From Agromyces laixinhei (lineage in GTDB: Bacteria; Actinomycetota; Actinomycetes; Actinomycetales; Microbacteriaceae), in contig NZ_CP040872.1 of the NCBI RefSeq assembly GCF_006337065.1, positions 992,001 to 1,056,000 on the forward strand: a stretch of 64,000 nt of DNA, written 5' to 3'. The position numbers and the translations under genes were made by a program. Of this stretch, positions 28,919 to 36,607 are shown in pieces (position 1 is the stretch's first letter; each line of letters starts with the position of its first letter). The notes below the pieces were generated by a model. The model worked only from the letters and a program-made list of their open reading frames with translations, ran no database searches and had not been told where the DNA came from.

Positions 28919-28956
28919 GCTTGGATTCTAACGAAAGATGTGAGTTTCCAAGCATG
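28916..28956 (-). promoter_or_regulatory. abiEi promoter with perfect 10-bp inverted repeat
   Basis: CATGCTTGGA (28916-28925) and TCCAAGCATG (28947-28956) are exact inverted copies 21 bases apart; the left arm contains the abiEi start codon. On the minus strand a TTGGAA / TAGAAT pair lies between them with TAGAAT six bases before the ATG, so the mRNA may be leaderless. This is the layout expected for cooperative autorepression by AbiEi. Confidence 0.7.
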
Positions 28957-29397
28957 GAGATTGGATTTGGGCCATTCCGGGTGAAGACGTTCCGCGTGAC
29001 CTCTCTCGCATCGTGCGCGGTGATCAGAGCGAGACCTGCTCCCCGATGCGTACCCCGTCCTTGAGAGTGACACGCAGACTCTGCCACCAAGCACCGCACC
29101 GGTGAGATGCTCATACACGGAGGCCCTGCCCGGGCGCCCGGGCCGGTATGCCGATCCCCGAACGGAGATCCCAGCTTGCCCATTGGCGTGCCCCTGCGGG
29201 CATCCTCACTGGGCGATGTTTCTTGGTCATTACAATTCGCGCACCGGCGAGCGTGCGGATGGGCTCGAACTGCGGTCGCTCGAGCACCGGCTATGGGCAC
29301 TGGTGCTCGCCACCGCTACCGAAACCGCCACCCTCGTCAAAGACAGCTACCACCGTTGGAAGGTGAAGCTCGAGACCTCTCACCCGGACCGTGCCGA
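28957..29397. other. Gap of about 440 bases, possible coding remnant
   Basis: No confident gene. A plus-strand frame at about 29,250-29,400 reads EHRLWALVLATATETATLVK, with protein-like composition, but it lacks a start and runs into the next gene's 3' end. It may be a remnant of a deleted cargo gene. Confidence 0.3.
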
Positions 29398-30255
29398 TCA
29401 GCTGAGCTCGGTCCACGGCCGGCTGCCGGTGAGCTTTGCTAGCCGGTCCACGATCGCAGACTGCCAGTACTTCGGGTCGGAATTCCGCATCCAGCGGCGC
29501 AGCACCTCGATCTCCTCATCGTGGCGGCCGAGCTTCCGTAAGATGATCGCCGCCTGCTCGGTGTAGAACGGTGGCAGCGCCCGCTTCCCCTCAAAACGGC
29601 TTCCGTCCTCGGCAGCCTCGATCGCCTTGTAGGCCAGCACCAGCGCCTCCTCGAGCCGACCGTCGCGCTTCAGCTGCTTGATCGGTTCGACCAGCTCGAG
29701 GTAGTGGACGCCGTCCACCAGCGACGCCCGGAATTGGTCACCGCGCTCATCATCGCGGGCGATCGCATCGGCGACCATTCGGCGTGCTCGCTGGTGGTTC
29801 GCCAGCCGTTTCTCAGCCGAGGTCATCGGCGGGCGGTCGACCTCGTTGAACGTCCATCGAGGCTTCCGGCTTCCGATCCAGGCCCACCCTTCGACCCGGA
29901 ACCCGCTCGGGGTGTCGGCGGAGAACAACCGGACTGGAACTGTCACCGCGCCGTCGCCGAGCGGAAACCCACCGGCTGTCCCCGACGAGAGGTATCCGAT
30001 CCGATCCCCTTCGACGTGCACCGCGATCGCGCCGGCGTAGACCGGGTTGTCTGGTTCGCGCACCAGAACGCCGGTCCTGTCGAGCATCCCCACCCCGGAG
30101 ATCCCGTGCCTGAGCATCAGCGCGTGGGCGGCAGCTTTGCTGGTCGTGGTGGTGCCGGCCAACCACTCCTCGTCACGCTGGTTCGAAGCAGCCGCGACGA
30201 ACTGACGCACGTCCGGCTGAGAAACCGCTTGCTTCGACCTGGCAATGTCATCCAT
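29398..30255 (-). CDS. HIRAN-like protein with C-terminal helical repeat, 285 aa
   Basis: The middle (NPVYAGAIAVHVEGDRIGYL and PVRLFS...FRVEGWAWI) resembles the second half of HIRAN domains, which bind DNA ends or stalled forks. The C-terminal ~110 residues (LKRDGRLEEALVLAYKAIEA ... AIILRKLGRHDEEIEVLRRW) are TPR-like and align with the C-terminus of the protein at 48,973-49,872. An upstream in-frame start at 30330 exists, but the ATG at 30255 (MDDIARSK) is preferred. The IS21 element sits just upstream, so its native promoter may have been displaced. Confidence 0.6.
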   Translation of the reverse strand: MDDIARSKQAVSQPDVRQFVAAASNQRDEEWLAGTTTTSKAAAHALMLRHGISGVGMLDRTGVLVREPDNPVYAGAIAVHVEGDRIGYLSSGTAGGFPLGDGAVTVPVRLFSADTPSGFRVEGWAWIGSRKPRWTFNEVDRPPMTSAEKRLANHQRARRMVADAIARDDERGDQFRASLVDGVHYLELVEPIKQLKRDGRLEEALVLAYKAIEAAEDGSRFEGKRALPPFYTEQAAIILRKLGRHDEEIEVLRRWMRNSDPKYWQSAIVDRLAKLTGSRPWTELS

Positions 30256-30348
30256 GCACTCATCTTGCCGGCTGCCGCAGACCAAGGCGTGGGCCACGCG
30301 TAACGGTCTCGAGGAAGGGACACCCGACAAACGAGCGGGCTGACCCCA

Positions 30349-30352
30349 GCGA
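30349..30352. repeat. IS21 target-site duplication, left (GCGA)
   Basis: GCGA immediately precedes the left IS21 end and is repeated at 32685-32688 directly after the right end. A 4-bp duplication is within the 4-8 bp range known for IS21-family insertion. Confidence 0.6.
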
Positions 30353-30415
30353 TGACGGCGCTCAGCGAATTTCCCCAGAGTTGCTCATCGAAGTTCCTCA
30401 GGTCGCGGGGCAAGG

Positions 30416-31222
30416 TTAGCGCAGGTTTGTGCCGGTGGTGACGCGGCGGAGTTGCTCGGCTGCGGCGTGGTGGTTTCGGAGCCGGTAGGAGGCTCCGTCG
30501 AGGGTGACGACGACGGATCGGTGGAGGAGCCGGTCGAGCATCGCGGCGGCGACGGTCGTGTCGCCGAGGATCTCGCCCCAAGCCCCGACGGGCCGGTTCG
30601 TGGTGATCACGATCGAGGTCTTCAAGTACCGCTGGTTGATGACCTGGAACAGTGCGGACGCGGCTTCGCCGGGCAGCGGGAGGTAGCCGAGCTCGTCAAT
30701 GATGAGGAGCGTGGGGCCGGCGAAGAACCGCATCATCGTCGCCCATTTGCCTTCGATCGCGGCGCGGTGGCAGCGCGCGGCGAGGTCGGCGGCGCTGATG
30801 AAGTAGACCCGGTAGCCAGCGGTCACGGCGGCGTGGCCGAGACCGGTCGCGATGTGGGTCTTCCCGACGCCGGGCGGTCCGATCAGGAGCACGTTGGTGG
30901 CGGTGTCGATGTAGCGGCAGGTGCCCAGCTCGGCGAGCAGCGAACGGTCTATGCCGCTGGCGGAATCCAGATCGAAGTCGTCGAGGGTCGCGCCGGTGGG
31001 GAGGTTCGCGAACCGGAACCGGCCGGCCAGGCGGCGGGCGTCGATCGCGGTGACCTCGACGCGCAGCAGGTGCTCGAGCGCCTGGGTGAGCGACCAGCCC
31101 TCGGCAGTGGCTTGGTCGAGCACTGTGGGCAGCGCCTCGGCCGCGTCGGTGAGTTTGAGTTCGAGCAGGTGGCCGCGCAGCTGCTGGTAGACACTCGCGG
31201 CGGTGGTCGTAGTGGTGGTCAT
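30416..31222 (-). CDS. istB: IS21 helper ATPase IstB, 268 aa
   Basis: AAA+ ATPase that directs the IstA transposase to target DNA. Walker A LIGPPGVGKTHIA, Walker B LLIIDELGYLPLPGE, sensor region SIVITTNRPVGAWGEILGD and the final arginine-rich ADLDRLLHRS-type motif (AAMLDRLLHRSVVVTLDG) are present. Length is normal. Its ATG overlaps the istA stop by four bases (ATGA). The frame is complete, so it should be active. Confidence 0.95.
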   Translation of the reverse strand: MTTTTTTAASVYQQLRGHLLELKLTDAAEALPTVLDQATAEGWSLTQALEHLLRVEVTAIDARRLAGRFRFANLPTGATLDDFDLDSASGIDRSLLAELGTCRYIDTATNVLLIGPPGVGKTHIATGLGHAAVTAGYRVYFISAADLAARCHRAAIEGKWATMMRFFAGPTLLIIDELGYLPLPGEAASALFQVINQRYLKTSIVITTNRPVGAWGEILGDTTVAAAMLDRLLHRSVVVTLDGASYRLRNHHAAAEQLRRVTTGTNLR

Positions 31223-32598
31223 CGGAGGGTGTTCCTGTTCTTCGCGGCCTGCTCGTAGGCGGCCAGGCTGATCACGGTCGAGGAGGGCTGGGCGGCGCCG
31301 GTCAGGACCTGCGCAGCCCGAAGCGCGGCGGGCCCGGGCGGGATGCGTTCCTTGCGCCGGTGTGGGCGTCCCGGCGGTGCCGAGGCCATTGCGATCGCTT
31401 CCAGCGCGGTGACGTGTCCGCTGTCACGGATCGTGACTCCGAGGCCGGACTCGGCGAGGCGGTGCCGGGCGACGACGGTGCCCGCGGCGGTGGCGATGTC
31501 GATCGTGTTGGCGCCGAGGCGCTGGTGCACGGTCACTCTCGTGGCGGCCAGCTCGGGCGGGACGGAGTACCGGTTCCCGCGCCAGTCGATCAAGGCCTGC
31601 CGAGTCGCGGAGCGCTCCTCGGTCACCACGACGGGGAACACGAGCGGTGGGAGTGGGCGGAGTCGCTCGGCGGTGAACATCGCCGCCGAGGTCGTCTTGC
31701 CGGTCTGGGTCTGCCGTGGCCGGTCGTCCTGCCGTTTCGCGAACGCTTCGACGCTGGCTTGCGCCTGCTCGAGGGTGAGCTCGTCGGGAAGGTTCCGCCA
31801 CCAGCGTTGCGCGGCGGTGTGGTTGTTCTTCTCGACCACGCCCTTCCGGTTCCCGCTGCGGGGTCGGCAGACGATGGGCTGGACGGCGTGGTGCTTCGCG
31901 AACGCCGCGAACATCGGTGTCAGATCCCCGGTCACGGGGTCCAGCACGGTCCGCATCCGGTCGAACCGCCAGACCCTGGTCAGCCCGCCCAGCAGCGCGA
32001 GCAGGGTCGTCATCGCGGCCAGCAGGTGCGGGATATCCATCGACGGCGAGATCACCGCCCGCCAGGCTCCGGAGTGCGCGAGCGAGCCGACCAGCAGGAA
32101 CGCCCGCTTGCGCGGGAACCGCCACCCGGCGGGTGGGTCGGGTAGCTCGAGCCAGTCGAACTGGGTCTCCTCCCCGGGCGGGTGCTCGATGATCGCGTTG
32201 GGCCGTTTCGTGACGTGTGCGCAGGCCGTGCACGCCGGGCGCAACCCTCGGACCCGGATCTGCCGCGTCAACGTCGGGTACGACCCGGTGAACCCCAGCG
32301 GCACGAGTTCGTCCAGCAGCGTCGCCGCCCACAGGTGCGGATCCTCGGCCAGCCGGGCGGTGACATAGTCGACGAACTCATCGAACGCGTCCGGGGCGGC
32401 GCGTTCACGCACCCCAGGGCTGCGTTCACCGTTCAGGTAGGCACGGATGGTCTTGCGGTCATGGTTGGTGCGGCGGGCGATCTCGCTGATCGTCATCCCT
32501 GCCGTTTCAGAGCGTGGATATCCACGCTGCTCCTCTCTGAGAGCATGAGAAACAGGGCCTCCCTCGAAGGCTGGTGTGTGGTCAGAGACCACCAGCAT
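31219..32598 (-). CDS. istA: IS21 transposase IstA, up to 459 aa
   Basis: HTH at TISEIARRTNHDRKTIRAYL, then the DDE catalytic core: EETQFDWLELPDPPAGW with the first Asp, VWRFDRMRTVLDP with the second, and RSGNRKGVVEKNNHTAAQRW with the Glu. The C-terminal beta-barrel (ALIDWRGNRYSVPPELAATR) is also complete. The open frame reaches 32598; the true start may be the ATG at 32496 (MTISEIARR), since upstream residues look unlike the family. It catalyses cut-and-paste or replicative movement of this element together with IstB. Confidence 0.93.
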   Translation of the reverse strand: MLVVSDHTPAFEGGPVSHALREEQRGYPRSETAGMTISEIARRTNHDRKTIRAYLNGERSPGVRERAAPDAFDEFVDYVTARLAEDPHLWAATLLDELVPLGFTGSYPTLTRQIRVRGLRPACTACAHVTKRPNAIIEHPPGEETQFDWLELPDPPAGWRFPRKRAFLLVGSLAHSGAWRAVISPSMDIPHLLAAMTTLLALLGGLTRVWRFDRMRTVLDPVTGDLTPMFAAFAKHHAVQPIVCRPRSGNRKGVVEKNNHTAAQRWWRNLPDELTLEQAQASVEAFAKRQDDRPRQTQTGKTTSAAMFTAERLRPLPPLVFPVVVTEERSATRQALIDWRGNRYSVPPELAATRVTVHQRLGANTIDIATAAGTVVARHRLAESGLGVTIRDSGHVTALEAIAMASAPPGRPHRRKERIPPGPAALRAAQVLTGAAQPSSTVISLAAYEQAAKNRNTLR

Positions 32599-32684
32599 CG
32601 AGGGAGGCCCGCCTCATGCGGCGGAGCGACCCACGGTGGGGAATTTCGATGAGCAGAAGTGGGGACTTTCAGTGAGCGCCGTCA

Positions 32685-33025
32685 GCGATACGCTCCCGGC
32701 CTTGATGCATGGCTCGCTCGTAGCGATTGAAGCATCCGAGTCATCGTGCAAGGCAGTCCGGCCGTCGGGATTGCCGAACGCATACAGTACTTGGCAGCGG
32801 CCTGCGCTGCGTTGCTTTCGCTCCTGGGGCTCGCGATGGCGTTCACCGGGGGTGAAGGTGCGCGGGCCATCGGGCTGGGTGATGTCGTCGGCGGCGGCAC
32901 CGTTGGTGACCGTCCCTGCGGGAACCGTCTCTTCGGGTTGTTCGGTCTTATCGGTGGAACGTCGCAGCGGGTGTTGCGGTTCATCCAGCGACGAAGGCCG
33001 GGTGCGCGGCTGGCAGGCTATCGGT
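32685..33025. other. Gap between IS21 and HEPN gene
   Basis: 340 bases without a convincing gene. A plus-strand frame with a hydrophobic stretch (QYLAAACAALLSLLGLAMAF, 32746-33120) and a minus-strand frame overlap here; neither has a ribosome site or family match. The IS21 insertion may have removed the gene that was here. Confidence 0.35.
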
Positions 33026-34033
33026 ATGACCTCGAAATCGTTGCCGGTGTCGACAGTAGGCGCCGCACTCGTCGCCAGCGCGGAGCGATGGGCTCGCGAC
33101 GCGTTAACCGCATGGCATGACGAAGATCTGGAAGCAGTCTGCCTCATGGCCCCGCAAGCGGTCGAGCTGCTGGGCAAAGCTGCCCTTTGGGCGCGTAACC
33201 CCGCGCTGCTCGCGGTGGTCTCCGGCAACGATGGCGAGCAATCTCTGCGGCGGCTCGTCAAGGGGGACCCCCTCAGTGCACCAGGTCTCAAGACGGCCAG
33301 TCTGAGCGTCGTCCTTTCTCGACTTGCTGACCTCAACGCCGGATTCCCAGTTGAGAAGAAGCGTCGTGACCGCATTGCGGCTGTGCGGAACGGTGCGGTC
33401 CATGTTGGAGCTGCGTCCGAGGAGGCAAGGCACGTCTTGCTTGACTGCCTGGCGGTGATCGATTTCTTGCTTGAGCAGCTCGGCCGCGACCGCAATGCGT
33501 TCTACGGGAGTGATGTGGCGACCGTCAATGCCTTGGCGGAGGATCAACAGGCGTCGGTGTCAACCACCGTGCAGATGAAACTCGCGAAAGCACGCAACCG
33601 GCTTCGCCGGTTGGAGGATCTGCTGGGGCAGCCCAGCTTCGACACGACAACAAGTCAGCGCGAGCGCGAGCGCTTCACCCTGGACCCGAAGGACTACGTG
33701 CCTGGCGGCACGAGCATGGATGCCGATTGCCCCGAGTGCGCCTCGTCGGGCCGGCTTTTCGGATACGTCGATGTGGAGGCTGAGGTCGACTGGGACGTGG
33801 AGCCTTTGGGAGGCGGGCAGTACGAACCAATCGCAATCGGTTATTGGCAGCCATCTTTCGATCCGATGGTGTTCTTCTGCGCCGTTTGCGAGCTCGTCCT
33901 CGACGGCCAAGAAGAACTATCGACAGCTGGCCTCCCGGCCCGCCGGTTCGACGTTGACCCAAGCGCACTCGACGATCCGGCATTCGACTTTGAGACCTTC
34001 GTAGCCGCCTCGAGGTACGACGACGAAACGTGA
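33026..34033 (+). CDS. HEPN-like domain protein with zinc ribbon, 335 aa
   Basis: Residues ~1-155 are all-helical with an ERWARDALTAWHDEDLEAVC start and the motif RNGAVH (R121-H126). This fits the R-x4-6-H catalytic motif of HEPN domains, many of which are ribonucleases in toxin-antitoxin and antiviral systems. After a short coiled coil (KLAKARNRLRRLEDLL), the C-terminal part has CPEC (235-238) and CAVC (285-288), a probable zinc ribbon. The ATG at 33026 is used; no strong ribosome site. I know no named family with this combination. Role in host defence is inferred from the HEPN motif and location. Confidence 0.6.
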   Translation: MTSKSLPVSTVGAALVASAERWARDALTAWHDEDLEAVCLMAPQAVELLGKAALWARNPALLAVVSGNDGEQSLRRLVKGDPLSAPGLKTASLSVVLSRLADLNAGFPVEKKRRDRIAAVRNGAVHVGAASEEARHVLLDCLAVIDFLLEQLGRDRNAFYGSDVATVNALAEDQQASVSTTVQMKLAKARNRLRRLEDLLGQPSFDTTTSQRERERFTLDPKDYVPGGTSMDADCPECASSGRLFGYVDVEAEVDWDVEPLGGGQYEPIAIGYWQPSFDPMVFFCAVCELVLDGQEELSTAGLPARRFDVDPSALDDPAFDFETFVAASRYDDET

Positions 34034-34159
34034 CCGATAGGGGATCCGCTTGCCGACGTCCGTTGGCGGACCGCCGACCGAGACACGAGTCTGCTAGGGA
34101 GCGCCGCGCCTCCTCGGCATGAAGCTCGTCCTTTCCGAAGTCTGGAGCCGTCTCCGTTA
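34034..34159. other. Short intergenic segment
   Basis: Between convergent HEPN and HNH genes. No hairpin or gene seen. Confidence 0.3.
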
Positions 34160-34836
34160 TCAGGCAGTCGTCGACGGCGTGGCCTCGAGGTAGGCCCGCA
34201 CACGCGTTGCATGCGAATCGTTGCGGCGCACTCGCAACCCGGCATTCCGCAGCTGGTCGATGAAGCGTTCTTTGCGCGCCGCTTGAATACCGGCGCCACT
34301 GTGCGTTCCAGCCGACCTCATCGTCGGCGAGAAGCCGCGGCTCGTCGGGCGCAACACGCATCGCCACGAGCGCCAGGAGTAGCTGTCGGCTTTCCTCACT
34401 GGCGGGAACGAAGTTCTCGGCGGTTTTCGCGTGGTGGCAGTCGAGGCAGAGCAACTGCAGATTGTCGAGCTCGTCGGAGTTCCCGTCTATGTGATCGACT
34501 TCGACCCCTGGCTTGCCGCATCTCTGACAGATCCCGCTATCGCGCTGTCGCACCTCGACTCGGATCCGGGGGAGTAAGCCTGCGCCCGAGCGAGCGATAC
34601 CCGCCGACCAGGAGGCATGCGTTCTTTGTGTGGATGGCGAGTTGCACGTCCGGGTCATGGAAGCGTCCGTCCCGGAACACCCGTCGCATGTAACGGACGT
34701 GGCCCGGCACCTCTTGGCACCAGGTTGAACAATAGAGTCCTGCGATGTCGAGGTCGAGCTCATCGAGGCAATTAGCGCAGTGGTCATCTACGAAGTAGCG
34801 AGCATGCGGGACCTCGATCAGGAATGGTGGCTGCAC
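34160..34836 (-). pseudogene. HNH endonuclease gene with two frameshifts
   Basis: Frame one (from 34836) encodes HARYFVDDHCANCLDELDLD and YCSTWCQEVPGHVRYMRRVF, up to YRSLGRRLTP. Frame two continues PRIRVEVRQRDSGICQRCGK, VEVDHIDGNS and LQLLCLDCHHAKTAENF, the HNH active site with its CxxC and CxxCH zinc ligands. Frame three ends KERFIDQLRNAGLRV. The first switch is at a run of five G on the plus strand (34568-34572), where removing one base restores the frame; the second is one extra base near 34287-34291. It is either a true pseudogene or carries assembly errors. If corrected it would be a ~225-aa HNH nuclease. Confidence 0.8.
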
Positions 34837-34965
34837 ATCGTCACCATAGCGAGATTCGGGTCATTGACCGATGTCGTGCGGATCGCTGAACAGCTCAGCG
34901 CATTCCAGTCCCCGTAGCCTCTTGCGGTGAGCTAAAGCCCGCCGCACGGCTGGCAGGATGACTCT
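34837..34965. other. Divergent promoter region between HNH and NYN genes
   Basis: About 130 bases between divergent starts. No clear hairpin; the NYN gene start GTG at 34966 follows GGCAGGATGACTCT. Confidence 0.35.
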
Positions 34966-36222
34966 GTGGAATACAACCCGCTTGCCTCGCACATTCGCGC
35001 GCACACAGAAGCCCTCGAAGATTTGGGCTCGACAATCGGCGAATGCCGCGAGGAGCTCGAGTGGTTCGACGCTTTCGAACCGGCCGCGATGGAGAGTCAG
35101 ATCGCCGACGCTGAGGCGGCCGTGGTCGACGGCGAAGACAGACTCGCGAACCTGCGGACGACGATCGAGGGCACACGTGAGCAGGCCGACAACCTTCGGC
35201 CGCAGACTCGTCTTCAAATCGAACCTCGGAATTTGGTACTCCCTTGGACTCTGCTCTGGGATCTGGTCTCCGCTACTCGGATAGCGGTGGCGAAGACGAA
35301 GGAGCTGAATCGGTGCCTTGTCGAGATCGAGAATGGTCAGTCGCTAGAGCGCGAGCTTGCAGACGGGCAGGCCATGATGTTGACACGTCTCGCCGAGATG
35401 CGCGACGAGCTGGAGCGGCACTCGATGTTCGACCGCGGCGCGACTGGGGATCGCCTGGGCAAGTTGGTCGCTGAAGCCGCGGGCAGGAGCGACGAGTTGG
35501 ACGCGTTGACGGCGCGGGCGACTGCACTCGACGAGGAACTCGAAGTCCCCTTGAAGGAGTACCTCAGGCGGAAGAGCGAGCTGGGCGATCTGGAGCGGAA
35601 GCTTGAGCGGGCTCGATACTACGACCGACAGCTCGGACTGGCTGAGAATGGCAGGGAGAGGCGGCAGATCCACGAGGAGTGCGGCAGCGACCTAGGCAAT
35701 TCGAGGCCCCGCGACATCATCAATTCCGCCGTGCCGAAGGTCGCCTCGGCGCAGCGGGATGTGGCCAAGCTGGAATACCGTGTTCAGGACATCATCCGCC
35801 GTGGAACGCTGGACGTACAGAAGCTCATTGTCGACGGCAGCAACCTCTGCTACGAGGGTGACAGGCTCATCGGGTTGTGGGCGCTGCGAGCGCTGTTGGC
35901 TCGATTGGCCGAGGACGCCGAGGTGCTGGTGATCTTTGACGCGTCGATCGTTCAGAAGCTCAGCGTCCAGAGCACTGACGCGCTCCGATCTCAGATGCAG
36001 GGGATGAATGTCCACATCGTCGCCACGAAGGCCGGCGCGGACGAGACCATTCTCGACGCGGCGAAGGAACCCAGTACCTACGTGCTGAGCAACGACCGGT
36101 TCGCGGACTTCCCCGAGAAAGCCGCCGTCCGCGAAGGCAGGCTCATCAGGCACGAGATTTTCGACGGCCGGATCCTCGTCCACGATCTGCGGATCGACAT
36201 GGAGTACAGCACGCGACGGTAA
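34966..36222 (+). CDS. Coiled-coil NYN/PIN-like ribonuclease, 418 aa
   Basis: Residues 1-280 are mostly long coiled coil (LEWFDAFEPAAMESQIADAE; ELERHSMF; LRRKSELGDLERKLERARYY). Residues 285-410 look like a NYN/Zc3h12a-type PIN-fold nuclease: LIVDGSNLCYEG (D289, N293), LVIFDAS (D325), AGADETILDAA (D359, E360) and VLSNDRFADF (D377, D381), the acidic residues expected to bind the metal. The combination of an N-terminal coiled coil with a C-terminal NYN domain suggests a sensor-effector protein, perhaps cleaving RNA on stimulus. GTG start. It lies in the cargo between HNH and the dead relaxase. Confidence 0.7.
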   Translation: MEYNPLASHIRAHTEALEDLGSTIGECREELEWFDAFEPAAMESQIADAEAAVVDGEDRLANLRTTIEGTREQADNLRPQTRLQIEPRNLVLPWTLLWDLVSATRIAVAKTKELNRCLVEIENGQSLERELADGQAMMLTRLAEMRDELERHSMFDRGATGDRLGKLVAEAAGRSDELDALTARATALDEELEVPLKEYLRRKSELGDLERKLERARYYDRQLGLAENGRERRQIHEECGSDLGNSRPRDIINSAVPKVASAQRDVAKLEYRVQDIIRRGTLDVQKLIVDGSNLCYEGDRLIGLWALRALLARLAEDAEVLVIFDASIVQKLSVQSTDALRSQMQGMNVHIVATKAGADETILDAAKEPSTYVLSNDRFADFPEKAAVREGRLIRHEIFDGRILVHDLRIDMEYSTRR

Positions 36223-36265
36223 CCTCAACGCTGACGGTTAGCGAACGGGTCTTGGTCACGTACTT

Positions 36266-36607
36266 TCATTGTGCCGATCTTCCCCTTCGGCGAATCGTCA
36301 TGGCAGAACGGCGTCCTAGCTTGCGACGGCGAAGATACAGCGACGGCGACACGCCTTCGCGGGCAGTGGCGCCGGCCCATCCCAGCAGCAGGACGCCCAC
36401 TTCCCAAGCGGCTGCTCCGGGTTGCCGCCGTTCCTCGTGGGCGTAGTCCAGCGGCGAGGCGCCCAAGAGGTCCAGCGGAGCCATCGACGCTAAGCAAGGG
36501 ACAGCTATACCGAGCCTTCCCGGGCGGAATCCGAGGCTCTCCGTCGATGACACTTTCCGTGCACTCGCGGCCACAGGTGCCAAGTCAGCGCGGAACCTAT
36601 ACGTCAT
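36266..36607 (-). CDS. Hypothetical protein coupled to relaxase copy, 113 aa
   Basis: The ATG overlaps the stop codon of the upstream relaxase frame by four bases (ATGA), the best evidence that it is real. The product opens MTYRFRADLAPVAASARKVS and contains DLLGASPLDYAHEERRQPGA and VGVLLLGWAGATAREGVSPS, with an Arg-rich end. No family recognised. It may assist relaxase function, but the upstream gene is now N-terminally deleted, so expression is uncertain. Confidence 0.5.
   Translation of the reverse strand: MTYRFRADLAPVAASARKVSSTESLGFRPGRLGIAVPCLASMAPLDLLGASPLDYAHEERRQPGAAAWEVGVLLLGWAGATAREGVSPSLYLRRRKLGRRSAMTIRRRGRSAQ

Larger units (their letters stand above)
30353..32684 (-). mobile_element. 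IS21-family insertion sequence, complete (2332 bp)
   Basis: Ends are TGACGGCGCTCA at 30353 and its inverted copy at 32684, so the element starts TG and ends CA as IS21 elements do. Subterminal inverted blocks (TTCGATGAGCA and TGGGGA) repeat at both ends. It encodes istA and istB overlapping by four bases. Both look intact and the flanking GCGA duplication suggests a recent direct insertion. Confidence 0.88.

Noticed and set aside
32614..33495. Minus-strand frame across the HEPN gene
   Set aside because: No start site or motif; the plus strand carries the HEPN and zinc motifs.
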